64,000 nt of DNA from Pseudomonas quercus (GCF_012033695.1 NZ_JAAVJI010000014.1:62001-126000); one strand, 5' to 3'. Positions 52,337-62,090 are shown, counted from the stretch's first letter. Translations and numbers: made by a program. The notes: generated by a model not told the origin, from the sequence alone.

Positions 52337-53373
52337 GCCTGGGCATTCACTTGGGTTGCCCCGTCTGGCGTGACTGTAAAGCGCAGGGCACCAATGATCT
52401 GGCCATCTTCGGTTTCGACCCGTACTTTCCAGTTGCCTGAGGGGTCGCCTGGGAAGTTCTGCTTACGGGTCCAGGCACGGTAGCCTTCCTTGCGGCCGCC
52501 ATGAATATCCAATGCAATACGGTCTACTTCGTCGCCGTTCAGTTCCCATACGTGGAAAATCCGTTCATCGAGGCCACGTGGCGCATTGATAGCGGTATAG
52601 GCATAGATACCGCTTCGGGCCTGGCTAGAGGTAAGTGTATTCAGGGCATCGCCAGGCGTTCGCGTCTGGTTGTCCAGGCTCAGCGTGATCACGTCCTCGG
52701 TCATCCATAGCGTGGCAGGCGGCACCCAGGTGCGCAGCACCCAACCGGCCCCCCCGATAGACAATGTCATAACGATCAGCCCCAGTGCACGGCGCCAATG
52801 GTTGAAAGGAAAGCTGCTGGCCAGGCTAGGGAAAGACAGCACCATGGCGACTGCCAAGGCAATCTTGAACGTTTCTGCCGTGGTCAGGTGCAGAATGATC
52901 GGCATGGCCGTGAGCATGGCGGCAAACAGTGTAAAGGTGTGCAGGGCCAGGAACAGCCATCGCCTTGGCGCTACCCAGTGGTAGTACAAAGGGTCAATGA
53001 TCGAGACGAGCCCGGCGATGGCCAACAGCCCGGTGAACACCAGTTGCCCACTGTTCCAGGTGGTGGTCACAAAGAAGAAGGGCAGTACGAAAAACAGGCT
53101 TTCCTGATGGATCATCTGGGTGGCATAGCGCAGCAAAGGCTGGGGTATTTCACGCTTGAAGAACCGGCTGAACAAGCGGTTGAAACTGTTCTCCAGCATC
53201 AGCCATACCCAACTGACCAGCAGCAGGATAGCGATAGGGCTAGCCAGGGTGGCCTGACGGTCTACTAATACAAAGCTGCCCAGGCCGGAACAGAAGCCAA
53301 AGGCCGCGACAATGCCGGGGTAGCGTTTGATCAGGTCAATGACTTTGAGTACAACGGGCGGTAATGACTTCAT
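52318..53373 (-). CDS. DUF5924/DUF2914 membrane protein
   Basis: 351 residues. Six or so membrane helices in the first 225 residues, then a periplasmic beta-rich domain (about 230-345) with TRTPGDALNTLTSSQARSGIYAY (in part), FHVWELNGDEVDRI and GNWKVRVETEDGQIIG. This tail is the DUF2914 type, thought to sense or bind envelope components. Function unknown. It converges on and overlaps the previous gene. Confidence 0.75.
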   Translation of the reverse strand: MKSLPPVVLKVIDLIKRYPGIVAAFGFCSGLGSFVLVDRQATLASPIAILLLVSWVWLMLENSFNRLFSRFFKREIPQPLLRYATQMIHQESLFFVLPFFFVTTTWNSGQLVFTGLLAIAGLVSIIDPLYYHWVAPRRWLFLALHTFTLFAAMLTAMPIILHLTTAETFKIALAVAMVLSFPSLASSFPFNHWRRALGLIVMTLSIGGAGWVLRTWVPPATLWMTEDVITLSLDNQTRTPGDALNTLTSSQARSGIYAYTAINAPRGLDERIFHVWELNGDEVDRIALDIHGGRKEGYRAWTRKQNFPGDPSGNWKVRVETEDGQIIGALRFTVTPDGATQVNAQAQAKNQ

Positions 53374-53428
53374 AGGGAGCACACGCTAGGGGCACGCCCC
53401 AAAAATAGTGGTTTGAGCGTTACCCCAT

Positions 53429-54829
53429 TCATCGGCTGGCCGACCGCTGCCGGTAGCGTACCAGCACGATGCAGGCTGACAGGATGAGCAAGGCACCCAG
53501 GATTGCAACAACAGTGATTGACAGGGCCAAGTCGTCGTAGCCTATGAGAGGCTTTTCAATGCGTACATAGCCGGGGTCGGCAAACAGCTGTTGGACCGCT
53601 TCGTTGGCCTGCGCCAGCGTGACCTCCTTGAGCGCACGGGCAGGGTCGGCAAAGCGACCCTCTTCATAGTCGCTTAGTGCCCCCCAATAGTAGTCGGCTA
53701 AACCGCTGTCCCCTTGAACCGCCCAGGCCAGGCGAGCCACCGCAGCAGCCTTGAGCCGCTCGAACATGGCACGGTCCAGGCCATGGGAATGCAATTGCTG
53801 GGTGAGGTTCTTGAGAGCAGCCTGGGCCTTCTTGATGTCGCTTCGGTCCAAGTCAGCGTTCAGGCTTATAAGGCCTGTATCACCGAACGCTTCCGCTTGG
53901 CTGCCAGGGCTGTAGGACAGCCCCTCTTCAAGCCGCAGTTTTTTGTACATCGCCCAGTCTAGATAGGCCTGCAATAGGTCCCATACCCCCGGAGGCAGGT
54001 CTTCGGCCGTCGGCTGCACGAAATACCAATGGAGTTTGGCAGCGTCGCCTACCCAGCCCTGCATCAAAGTGCGTTCGCGCTCCGCTGCTCGACGCGTTAC
54101 CGGAGGCGCCGGGTGATCGCTGGGCAGGATGGCAGCCAGCTCACCGTAGGTACGTTGTAGGTAGGCCGGAAGCAACTTGTCCAGTTCGCCCACTACAATC
54201 AACGTCATGTTGTTAGGGGCATACCACTGCTGCCGCACCTGCTTTATCTGTTCCAGTGTAATGCCTGCCGCAGAAGCACGGTCGGCACAGCGCAGGCCCA
54301 TTTCGACGGCTAACTGGTTGCTGGCGTCTTTACCCAGGTCTTGGTGGTCCAGCCAGCGTTGCAGGTGGGAATAGTGACCTCCGTCTTCACGCTCCACGAT
54401 CTTACGGGCAGCCTCAAGCCGTGCTTCAGTCAATTCCGTATGGGTAACCGCTTGGAATAATAGGTCGAGTACCTTGCGTTGGTTGCGTGCAGGCGCTTCG
54501 ATCACAAACGTAGTATCTGTTTCGCTGGTGAACGCATTCCACTCACCACCTAGCGACTGCATACGCTCTTCAAGGCCACCTTCGCCAGAATCGTCCAGGC
54601 CACTGAACAACAAGTGCTCAAGCACATGGGGTAACTCTTGCTGAGCACAACTGAAGTCACTAAGGCCCACGCCTACTACCAGCCGTATGGCCACGTGGGC
54701 GCGGTCTGTGCCTGGCTTGAGCAATACCTGCAAACCGTTCGGCAACAGGTACCCTTCCACTTGCAGCCGGTCCAGCGCCAGGCTGGGCAGGGCAATCAGC
54801 AGCAGGCAGGCGAACAACATGCAACGCAT
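53429..54829 (-). CDS. M16-family zinc metallopeptidase, membrane-anchored
   Basis: 466 residues. Signal peptide (about 1-18), the inverted zinc motif HVLEH at residues 68-72 with the downstream Glu set in EARLEAARKIVERE, the non-peptidase second half, and a C-terminal membrane helix (about 437-460) with a basic tail. The second helix-anchored end is unusual, since most bacterial M16 proteins are soluble. The substrate is unknown. Start MRCMLFACLLL gives the signal peptide. Confidence 0.85.
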   Translation of the reverse strand: MRCMLFACLLLIALPSLALDRLQVEGYLLPNGLQVLLKPGTDRAHVAIRLVVGVGLSDFSCAQQELPHVLEHLLFSGLDDSGEGGLEERMQSLGGEWNAFTSETDTTFVIEAPARNQRKVLDLLFQAVTHTELTEARLEAARKIVEREDGGHYSHLQRWLDHQDLGKDASNQLAVEMGLRCADRASAAGITLEQIKQVRQQWYAPNNMTLIVVGELDKLLPAYLQRTYGELAAILPSDHPAPPVTRRAAERERTLMQGWVGDAAKLHWYFVQPTAEDLPPGVWDLLQAYLDWAMYKKLRLEEGLSYSPGSQAEAFGDTGLISLNADLDRSDIKKAQAALKNLTQQLHSHGLDRAMFERLKAAAVARLAWAVQGDSGLADYYWGALSDYEEGRFADPARALKEVTLAQANEAVQQLFADPGYVRIEKPLIGYDDLALSITVVAILGALLILSACIVLVRYRQRSASR

Positions 54830-54853
54830 TACGGGCTTCCTTGCGATAACCGA

Positions 54854-54878
54854 AAGGGCCGGGCGCCTCCCGGCCCTT
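54854..54878 (-). terminator. Rho-independent terminator of the Na/Pi transporter gene
   Basis: Ten-base-pair stem AAGGGCCGGG/CCCGGCCCTT with a five-base loop, followed on the minus strand by TTTC. It stands between the transporter stop and the M16 peptidase start. Confidence 0.72.
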
Positions 54879-54906
54879 GTAACAGACTGCAACGAAGCGG
54901 TGACGT

Positions 54907-56565
54907 TCAGGAGGGTAGAACAGTGGACCCTTCATCGTCCGCCAGCAGAGCCCCGGTATCCCCTGTACCTAGCACTGCATAAGCGCTGCCGCAGAACAGC
55001 GAGTTGAGGCGCTTCATGTCGGCAATCAGCTCCAGATGCAATGAACTGGTTTCGATGCTTTGCACAACCTTGTGCTGCAGGCGGCTGACATGGGCATGGG
55101 TAAGTTTGCGTTCCTGTGCCCTGAAGCGACGTTTTTCCTGCAGCAATTGACGAGCGCTTTGTTCATCCCGGCTGAGAAATACATTAAGACCCAAGCGCAG
55201 GTTGCTCAGTAATTGAGCATGAAGGGTGGTGAGCTCGTTCAAGCCTACGTCGGAAAAAGATCGGCGCTGGGAGGTTTTCTGCTGTTGCACCTTGCGTAAC
55301 ATACGCTCTATCAGATCACTGGCCAGGTTGAGGTTGACTGATAGCTCAATGATCTCTGCCCAGCGGTGCCGGTCCTGGTCGCTGAGGTCATCTCGTGGCA
55401 TTTGTGCCAGGTACAGTTTAATTGCGTTGGACAAGGCCTCGGCATCGTCGCCCAGGTTACGCACCTCCGCCGTCACGGCAGTCTGTGTACCTTTGAGTAC
55501 GTTGAGCATGGCGCCCATCAGGCTCTCGATGATGTCGCCCATGCGCAGGGTTTCCCGCACGGCGTTAGCCAAGCCGAGGCTAGGGGTGCTGATAGCCGTA
55601 GGGTCCAGGTGCCGAGGTGTGGCGCGGCCACCGGTATCCGGGCGCTCAGGCAGCAAAGCAGCGCACAGCCGCCCCATGAGGCCAGTAGTGGGCAGCAGCA
55701 ACAGGCAGCGCAGGCTGTTATAGAACACGTGGAACCCAATCACCATGGCCTGCGGGTCAAAGCCGAGGGTGTCCATCCAACCGACCAGCGGGCCCAGTAC
55801 CGGAATGATCACTACCAGCCCGATCAACTTGTACAACAAGCTCCCCAAGGCTACCTGACGGCCAGGATTGTTCTGCATGTTGGTGGACATGAACGCCAGT
55901 AGCCCGCTGCCAATATTGGCACCGATCACCAGGCCTACCGCCACGGGCAAGCTGATCACACCGGCTTCGGCCAGGGTAGCCGTTAGCAGCACAGCCGCCA
56001 GGCTGGAATAGGACACCATGGCGAAAAGAGCGCCTACCAGTGCATCCAGCAAGATATCGCCTGTAAGAGACGCAAACAGCACCTGCACGCCTTTGGCCTG
56101 GGTAATGGGCGCTGCAGCTTCGACAATCAATTGCAAGGCCAGCACGATCAGGCCTAGGCCTATGCCCACACGGCCCATTTGGCCAAGGCGGGTTTGCTTG
56201 CGCGACAGGAAAAAAACCACCCCAAGGAAGATCAGCAGTGGCGATAGCCATGACAGGTCGAAAGTGAGCACCCGTGACATGACTGCAGTCCCCACATCGG
56301 CCCCCAGCATGATCGCCAAGGCAGGGGTAAGGCTCATGAGGCCCTGGCCCACGAATGACGTGGTCAGCATGGCCGTAGCATTACTGCTTTGTACAACGGC
56401 GGTAACCAGTATGCCGGCCAGAAAGGCCAACGGCCGGTTGGCCATGTTTTGCCCGAGCAGGCGGCGCAAGGCTGTGCCGTATACCCGCAGGATACCGGTA
56501 CGCACAATATGCGCACCCCATACCAGCAAGGCGACAGCAGAGAGAAGATCCAGCAGGGTGAGCAT
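54907..56565 (-). CDS. Na+/phosphate cotransporter with PhoU-like domain
   Basis: 552 residues, NptA/YjbB type. Two inverted membrane repeats: the first with VVQSSNATAMLTTSFV (QSS signature) and the second with MVSYSSLAAVLL and GANIGSG. From about residue 340 a cytoplasmic PhoU-like helical domain follows. It probably moves phosphate, outward in YjbB-type members. Start MLTLLDLLSAVAL has a good length; the longer frame is unlikely. Confidence 0.85.
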   Translation of the reverse strand: MLTLLDLLSAVALLVWGAHIVRTGILRVYGTALRRLLGQNMANRPLAFLAGILVTAVVQSSNATAMLTTSFVGQGLMSLTPALAIMLGADVGTAVMSRVLTFDLSWLSPLLIFLGVVFFLSRKQTRLGQMGRVGIGLGLIVLALQLIVEAAAPITQAKGVQVLFASLTGDILLDALVGALFAMVSYSSLAAVLLTATLAEAGVISLPVAVGLVIGANIGSGLLAFMSTNMQNNPGRQVALGSLLYKLIGLVVIIPVLGPLVGWMDTLGFDPQAMVIGFHVFYNSLRCLLLLPTTGLMGRLCAALLPERPDTGGRATPRHLDPTAISTPSLGLANAVRETLRMGDIIESLMGAMLNVLKGTQTAVTAEVRNLGDDAEALSNAIKLYLAQMPRDDLSDQDRHRWAEIIELSVNLNLASDLIERMLRKVQQQKTSQRRSFSDVGLNELTTLHAQLLSNLRLGLNVFLSRDEQSARQLLQEKRRFRAQERKLTHAHVSRLQHKVVQSIETSSLHLELIADMKRLNSLFCGSAYAVLGTGDTGALLADDEGSTVLPS

Positions 56566-56715
56566 AGGCAGCAGCCTCCCTGTTAAGCCCCAAAGGGCGA
56601 ACATCCAGAACCGCAGAGGCCTGTACTAGAGCCCGGCAGAGTACAGGCCGGGTTGAAACAAAATTGTAACATATGCCGCGGGCCTGGCAGCGGTGTGCCA
56701 GGCCTCGCTAGACAA

Positions 56716-57450
56716 TCAAGCGTGTGTGTTACGTTTTTTCGCCGCGCTGGTGCGCATCTTGATATTGATGGCTTCCACCGCGAGTGAGAACGCCATGGCA
56801 AAGTAAACATAGCCCTTGGGCACATGGACGTCGAATGCTTCACCGATCAGTACAGTCCCGACCACTAGCAGGAAGGATAGCGCCAGCATCTTCAAAGAAG
56901 GGTGCTGATCGATGAAGCGGCTGATGGTCCCTGAGGCCAGCATCATGACCAGTACAGCGACTACGATCGCGGCAATCATCACCGGTACATGAGAGACCAT
57001 GCCCACGGCTGTGATGACTGAGTCCAGTGAGAACACAATATCGATGATCGCGATCTGAATGATGGTGTAAATGAAGTTTCCGCCTTTGCCGGAGGGCTCG
57101 TCTGCGCCTTCCTCTTCACCTTCCATGCCGTGGTAGATTTCCTGGGCGCTTTTCCACAGCAGGAACAGCCCACCGAAGAACAGAATCAGGTCTCGGCCGG
57201 AAATGCCTTGGTCGAATACCGTGAACAGGTCTGCCGTAAGGCGCATGACCCAGGTAATGGACAGCAGCAGCAAAATGCGCGTGACCATGGCCAGGGCCAG
57301 GCCAAACAGGCGGGTGCGGGTCTGCATTTCCTTGGGCATGCGGCTCACCAGGATCGAGATCATGATGATGTTGTCGATGCCCAGCACAATCTCCAGTGCC
57401 GTCAGGGTGAAGAAAGCAACCCAGATTTCCGGGCTGGTCAACCATTCCAT
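56716..57450 (-). CDS. TerC-family integral membrane protein
   Basis: 244 residues, seven membrane helices. Signature acidic residues lie in ALEIVLGIDNIIMISIL (in part) and VFSLDSVITAVGM, the metal-binding Asp pairs of TerC/Alx proteins. Between them an acidic loop EGEEEGADEP. Members export manganese or assist metal loading of exported proteins. No yybP-ykoY manganese riboswitch is visible in the short upstream region. Confidence 0.88.
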   Translation of the reverse strand: MEWLTSPEIWVAFFTLTALEIVLGIDNIIMISILVSRMPKEMQTRTRLFGLALAMVTRILLLLSITWVMRLTADLFTVFDQGISGRDLILFFGGLFLLWKSAQEIYHGMEGEEEGADEPSGKGGNFIYTIIQIAIIDIVFSLDSVITAVGMVSHVPVMIAAIVVAVLVMMLASGTISRFIDQHPSLKMLALSFLLVVGTVLIGEAFDVHVPKGYVYFAMAFSLAVEAINIKMRTSAAKKRNTHA

Positions 57451-57472
57451 TATTGATTCCTTTGAGAAGACA

Positions 57473-57492
57473 ATCGCGCCCGAGGGCGCGAT
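57473..57492 (-). terminator. Likely terminator of the citrate transporter gene
   Basis: Eight-base-pair stem ATCGCGCC/GGCGCGAT with tetraloop, followed on the minus strand by TGTCTT. The T-run is weak, so activity is uncertain. Confidence 0.55.
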
Positions 57493-57509
57493 AACAACAG
57501 ATTGAACAA

Positions 57510-58817
57510 TTAGAGGCTGCCCACCAAGGGAAAGATCCCTATCAGCAGCGCGGCCAACATTATGCACAGGCATACCAGCACCGCCCACTTCAGGGTGAAC
57601 CGCTGGTGGTCGCCGAACTCGATGCCTGCCAAAGCCACTAGCAGGTAAGTGGAGGGCACCAGCGGGCTGAGCAGGTGCACAGGCTGGCCGACAATGGAGG
57701 CCCGGGCCATTTCAACAGGGGAAATGCCGTAATGCGCAGCTGCCTCGGCGAGCACCGGCAAAACGCCGTAATAGAAAGCATCGTTGGACATGAAGAAGGT
57801 GAACGGCATGCTCACCAAAGCGGTGATCACGGCCAGGTAAGGCCCAAGCGCATCTGGAATCACAGCCAGTAGGCTTTTGGACATGGCGTCCACCATCCCG
57901 GTACCCGACAGAATCCCGGTAAAGATACCTGCTGCGAAAATAAGCCCTACCACCGCCAATACACTGCCAGCGTGAGCGGCCACGCGGTCTTTCTGAGCCT
58001 GAAGGCACGGGTAGTTCACCACCATGGCGATACTGAAGGCAATCATGAACAGGACAGGCAACGGCAGCAGGCCGTTGATCAGCGCGATCATCAGCACCAG
58101 TGTAAGCAAGCCGTTGAACCAGATGAGCTTGGGGCGGCGGGCTTCGGGGAATTGGGACACCGTAATGTCGCTGGACGGCAGTTCGTCGCCTGGCAGGTGT
58201 AACTCGCCAAGGCGCGCGCGTTCGCGTTTGCCATACCACCAAGCGATAGCCAGGATGGCGACCACGCCGGCGGCCATGGCCGGGATCATCGGCACGAAGA
58301 TATCAGAAGGGTCTACATGCAAGGCGCTGGCAGCACGGGCAGTTGGGCCACCCCAAGGCGTCATGTTCATAACGCCCCCAGCCAGAATGATCAGGCCAGC
58401 CATGATTCGAGGGCTCATGCCTAGGCGGCTATACAGCGGCAACATCGCGGCGCAGCAAATCATGTAGGTGGTTGCGCCATCGCCGTCCAGGGAAACGACC
58501 AGTGCCAGTACGGCAGTACCGACGCTCACCTTGAGCGGGTCGCCTTTTACTAGTTTGAGGATCTTGCGTACGGCAGGGTCGAAGAGCCCGGAGTCGATCA
58601 TCAAGGCGAAATACAGGATAGCGAACATCAGCATCACGCCCGTTGGCGCCAGCTTGCTGATGCCTTCGAGCATCATGGGGCCGATCTTGCTGGCGAAGCC
58701 ACCAAAGAGCGCGAACAGGATAGGGACGATGATTAGAGCAATGAGGGCGGACAGTCGCTTCGTCATGATCAGGAACATGAACGTCACGACCATGGCGAAG
58801 CCAAGGAAGGTCAGCAT
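57510..58817 (-). CDS. Citrate:metal-H+ symporter, CitMHS family
   Basis: 435 residues, about 12 membrane helices. Family blocks: SLDGDGATTYMICCAAMLPLY (in part), GGVMNMTPWGGPTARAAS and FTFFMSNDAFYYGVLPVLAEAA (in part). CitMHS proteins import citrate complexed with magnesium or calcium. Start MLTFLGFAMVVTF is preferred; the frame is open 13 codons upstream. Confidence 0.88.
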   Translation of the reverse strand: MLTFLGFAMVVTFMFLIMTKRLSALIALIIVPILFALFGGFASKIGPMMLEGISKLAPTGVMLMFAILYFALMIDSGLFDPAVRKILKLVKGDPLKVSVGTAVLALVVSLDGDGATTYMICCAAMLPLYSRLGMSPRIMAGLIILAGGVMNMTPWGGPTARAASALHVDPSDIFVPMIPAMAAGVVAILAIAWWYGKRERARLGELHLPGDELPSSDITVSQFPEARRPKLIWFNGLLTLVLMIALINGLLPLPVLFMIAFSIAMVVNYPCLQAQKDRVAAHAGSVLAVVGLIFAAGIFTGILSGTGMVDAMSKSLLAVIPDALGPYLAVITALVSMPFTFFMSNDAFYYGVLPVLAEAAAHYGISPVEMARASIVGQPVHLLSPLVPSTYLLVALAGIEFGDHQRFTLKWAVLVCLCIMLAALLIGIFPLVGSL

Positions 58818-58904
58818 AGTGGATCTCTTGTTGTCTGTCTTATTGAGCCCGGGCACGGCGGCCGGTTAAGGCAGATCCTAAGAGCTGACGCTTTCAACTC
58901 CCTT

Positions 58905-60866
58905 TCAGGGCAGAACAAACCCGCCGCTGGCTTTGTGCAGGTCGCGCAGGTGCTGGCCGATCTGCTTGAGGTTGGCTTCACTGGCTGCAATGTCGGCGGC
59001 ACGCTCGGGCGTAAGCAGCGCGCGTACTTCTTTGTCCAGGTCCAGGCTCAGCTTCTGCAACTGCTGTTGGCGTTCGCCAGACACCTGTTCAAGGCGCTGT
59101 ACCTCGTTTGCCTGTGGCAAACCATACCCGTCACTGCCCAACAGCTCGGCCGGGCGGCTTAGGAACCCGCTGTTAGCCAGAATCGCCTGAAGCGTTTCAT
59201 TGGCATTGCCGACGCTGTTGTCATTAACCTCGCGGCCACTGAGGTAGCGCTGCTTTACTTCTTCCTGGGCCAGCAGCAGCTGCCGTCGGTAACCCGCTTG
59301 TTCGAGTAGCAACAGGGCTGCGCTGGTACGTAGATCGGCCTTTGCAAACCACATACGCCGTTCAGTGGCCGGCTGTTCCAGCCAAGCCTCAACGGTGGCT
59401 TGAGGAATGGGCAGCTGCTGCTTGAGCACTGTGAACATGGCCTGATAGCGGTCCCGGAAGGAGTCGAACAGGTAACCACGCCGCAGTGCCTGGCGTTTGT
59501 CGTTCAGCACGCTGCCGTCGGCCAGCCCCCGAGATTCCAGTACGCTCAACAGGCCATTCGGCACAATGCTGTCCATGTTCTGCAAGCGCGGATCTCGGGT
59601 GCCTGCGCGTAGCAGTTTGAGCGTTTCCACCGCGCAATTGTTGGACAGGAAGTAGTAATTGCCGTCGTAGCTCCAGTGCATTTCTGCTGCATGCCGAACC
59701 AGCGAGTTGATTTCGTCCCGCTCCAGCTTCAAGGGGACGGAGGCCAGGCTGCGCAGTTCGGTTTTGGTGTATTCGTCGATCACCTGGGACAGGGGGAGCA
59801 CGAATAGCCGCGAGGGGTATGCGCCGTTCAACCCACCCCATGTGGAGAGTTGAACGTCGTTGACGAAAGCACGGAACGACAGCACCAAACTGTATTCCAG
59901 GTCTAGACGGCAGTCCGGCCCACGCGGGCGGCCCGGGGCACAAATCACTAGCCGCAGCATGCTGTGGCCCCAGCGGCTTACCCAGTTCTGGTTGGCTTCT
60001 GCCAGCAGGTAATCCACTTCATATACCCGCTCCGGATCGATCATGCCCAGCGGCTGGCGGCCAAAGTCACTTCCTGCATTGAGAAAGGGCAATACGGTTG
60101 GGCACGCGGCGCGATTAGGGGGTGCCCAGCCAAAGTGATTGCGTAGGTAGCCGTACAGTTCGGGGCGGCGGCAGGCATACGTAGGGTCTAACAGGAAGTA
60201 TTCCATGTTGACCGCGATGAATTCCTTGGGATTGCTGGTTTCGTACAGGTCTGGGCTGCGAGCGACCTGGCGATTGTCTTGTTCGCGCTCACCTCGGCGC
60301 CCCACGGCCTGGGGCCAGCCAGCCAGGTCGAGCAACTGGGGGTCGTCGCTTAATGTAAACCGGCGTTCAGCTTGCCCCTGGCAGGCCTGTGCCAGCCCGA
60401 CCTTGCCCAGTGTGGCTTGTTGCTGGCGGCAACGGTTCAGTAAGGTGCGTTCAGGCGCAGGCCATAGACGTGCCCGGTCATAGAGGTGAGTCAGTTCGTG
60501 AAGCACCGTTGCCAGTAACTCCTCGCGTACGGTGCCGTGAGGTCGCCCTGTTTTCGCTGTGGCTGCGCTGCCATCGACCAGGCCAGGTAGCAAACGCTGG
60601 TTAAGCTCAAGGGTGGAGACCAGAGACGCTTGGCCGTAGGCGGCCTCTGGCATGCGAGTGGTCCAGCTGACACGAACCTCTCGATCAAGCGCGGCGATAA
60701 ATACGGGAGGCAGCGCAGCCATGGCCTCGTTGAGCAGCGTTTGGGTAGCACTTCGCTCGGCAGGGGGCAGGCCTGGCTGGTCAATGACCAGCCGGAGCCC
60801 AGCATCAGCGGTCACGCTGGACAGGAACAGGCCGCTGGCCAGCAGCCAGGCGGCAAGGGTTTTCAC
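58905..60866 (-). CDS. DUF4105 protein with a putative protease-like N-domain
   Basis: 653 residues, GTG start overlapping the upstream DUF2388 stop as GTGA. Signal peptide about 1-22. The N-domain holds the zinc-type motif HELTHLYDR near residue 124, with a second acidic block NPKEFIAVNMEYFL; the middle is the DUF4105 domain (GHSMLRLVICAPG, NNCAVETLKLLRAG), whose Cys/His pattern resembles NlpC/P60-like peptidases. The last 100 residues are helical. Probably periplasmic or outer-membrane peptidase; unproven. Confidence 0.78.
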   Translation of the reverse strand: MKTLAAWLLASGLFLSSVTADAGLRLVIDQPGLPPAERSATQTLLNEAMAALPPVFIAALDREVRVSWTTRMPEAAYGQASLVSTLELNQRLLPGLVDGSAATAKTGRPHGTVREELLATVLHELTHLYDRARLWPAPERTLLNRCRQQQATLGKVGLAQACQGQAERRFTLSDDPQLLDLAGWPQAVGRRGEREQDNRQVARSPDLYETSNPKEFIAVNMEYFLLDPTYACRRPELYGYLRNHFGWAPPNRAACPTVLPFLNAGSDFGRQPLGMIDPERVYEVDYLLAEANQNWVSRWGHSMLRLVICAPGRPRGPDCRLDLEYSLVLSFRAFVNDVQLSTWGGLNGAYPSRLFVLPLSQVIDEYTKTELRSLASVPLKLERDEINSLVRHAAEMHWSYDGNYYFLSNNCAVETLKLLRAGTRDPRLQNMDSIVPNGLLSVLESRGLADGSVLNDKRQALRRGYLFDSFRDRYQAMFTVLKQQLPIPQATVEAWLEQPATERRMWFAKADLRTSAALLLLEQAGYRRQLLLAQEEVKQRYLSGREVNDNSVGNANETLQAILANSGFLSRPAELLGSDGYGLPQANEVQRLEQVSGERQQQLQKLSLDLDKEVRALLTPERAADIAASEANLKQIGQHLRDLHKASGGFVLP

Positions 60867-61183
60867 AGGGCCAGAATAGCTTCAGCCAGGGCCTGGTCGC
60901 TGGCGCCTTTGGCTTGTGGCAGGTGAGCACGCAATGTAGCGAAGGCTGATTCGAGCTGGGCGCCGCGAATATCGCCTTTGCTGGCAACATAGCTGGCGGC
61001 ATCTTCCTTGGCCTGCAGGACTACTTTGGCATCACGCACAGAGGTGGTGGTGTCGGACGTGAAGTCGATCGAACGGCCAAAGGCGCGGACAATGATATTA
61101 CTGGTTTGAACCAGGGTTTGAGCTTGCGCTACATCTGCCAAGGCAAGAAAGCCCAAGGTAGCGGCGATCAACAGGTTACGCAT
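60863..61183 (-). CDS. DUF2388 protein, copy 1
   Basis: 106 residues. Signal peptide about 1-21 (DVAQA). The mature part has the family core TSVRDAKVVLQAKEDAASYVAS (in part), KGDIRGAQLESAFATLR and QALAEAILAL. The end overlaps the DUF4105 start. One of three adjacent copies; function unknown. Confidence 0.85.
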   Translation of the reverse strand: MRNLLIAATLGFLALADVAQAQTLVQTSNIIVRAFGRSIDFTSDTTTSVRDAKVVLQAKEDAASYVASKGDIRGAQLESAFATLRAHLPQAKGASDQALAEAILAL

Positions 61184-61216
61184 GGATGTCTCCGGTAATG
61201 CAGGATCGAAAAGTGA

Positions 61217-61510
61217 CTATTGGACGAGGATCGACTGTGCCAGTTCAAGGTCACTGGCCGCCAAGTGTGGGATGTGCTGCCGCAGGGCAGCGAGCGCAGC
61301 TTCAAGCCTTACACCTCGCTTACGGCCTTCACTGGCCACGAACATCGCCGCATCATCGCGAGCATGAATAAGCAGCTTGCGATCAAAAGGCGCGGTAGTG
61401 ACTTTGCTGGTGACGTAGCCACTGACGACCAAGCCCTGTGTGGTGGCGTCGAACGCGTGAGCACCGGTGGCACAGAGCAGGCAGGGGGCAAGTAGCAACA
61501 AATGGCGCAT
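61217..61510 (-). CDS. DUF2388 protein, copy 2
   Basis: 97 residues. Signal peptide about 1-19 (TGAHA). Core: DRKLLIHARDDAAMFVASEG, RKRGVRLEAALAALR and LELAQSILVQ. More diverged than the other two: the SVRD segment is replaced. 33 bases from copy 1. Confidence 0.82.
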   Translation of the reverse strand: MRHLLLLAPCLLCATGAHAFDATTQGLVVSGYVTSKVTTAPFDRKLLIHARDDAAMFVASEGRKRGVRLEAALAALRQHIPHLAASDLELAQSILVQ

Positions 61511-61608
61511 GTGTAGGGAATAGCCTCGGGCAATGCCGCTAGGCTAGCGTATGTACGCATTCGAGGCCAGCGCGGCCCCTTTGTACCCTAGCCTGCGCCC
61601 ACCCTCTG

Positions 61609-61935
61609 TTAGCCTGCCAGAATGGCCTGGGCCAACTGTGCATCGGTGGCCTGTGAATGGGGAAGTTGCACGCGCAGCCAAGCCAGTGCGCTTTCGAGGC
61701 GTGCGCCACGAATTTCGCCATTGCTGGCAATGAAACTTGCGGCATCGTCTTGGGCCTGGCGCACGATCTTGTTGTCTCGCAGTGAGGAGGACACGTCTGA
61801 CGTTGCATTAGTACTGGCATCCACTGCACGTACTACAGCATCAGTGGTGACCACAAAGCTGGAAGCCTGCACGCTGCTGGCCAGCGCAAGCGCCATTGCC
61901 CCAACGATGCTTAGACACTGTTTACCTGTACGCAT
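61609..61935 (-). CDS. DUF2388 protein, copy 3
   Basis: 108 residues. Signal peptide about 1-24 (SSVQA). Core: SSLRDNKIVRQAQDDAASFIAS (in part), NGEIRGARLESALAWLR and AQLAQAILAG, close to copy 1. First gene of the run that ends with the DUF4105 gene. Confidence 0.85.
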   Translation of the reverse strand: MRTGKQCLSIVGAMALALASSVQASSFVVTTDAVVRAVDASTNATSDVSSSLRDNKIVRQAQDDAASFIASNGEIRGARLESALAWLRVQLPHSQATDAQLAQAILAG

Positions 61936-62090
61936 GCTCTTCTCCTGTTCCGGCCGGCAAAGCGCCAGCCCGCAAGCCGTTTATTAGAGCTTGGCGGAGG
62001 AAAAGGTTCCAGTGCAATGAAGTGCTGGTAAGTACAGTTATCAAAAACCTTATTTCAATGAAAACTGTATTTGCCAAATGCCAGCTATGA

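Noticed and set aside
57451..57509. Manganese (yybP-ykoY) riboswitch before the TerC-family gene
   Set aside because: The gap is only 59 bases and holds just the upstream terminator hairpin.
61936..62030. Possible sigma-22 promoter for the DUF2388 run (GAACCT with TCTAA on the minus strand)
   Set aside because: The spacer is 15 bases, shorter than the 16-17 of the two good sites, and the -35 is imperfect.
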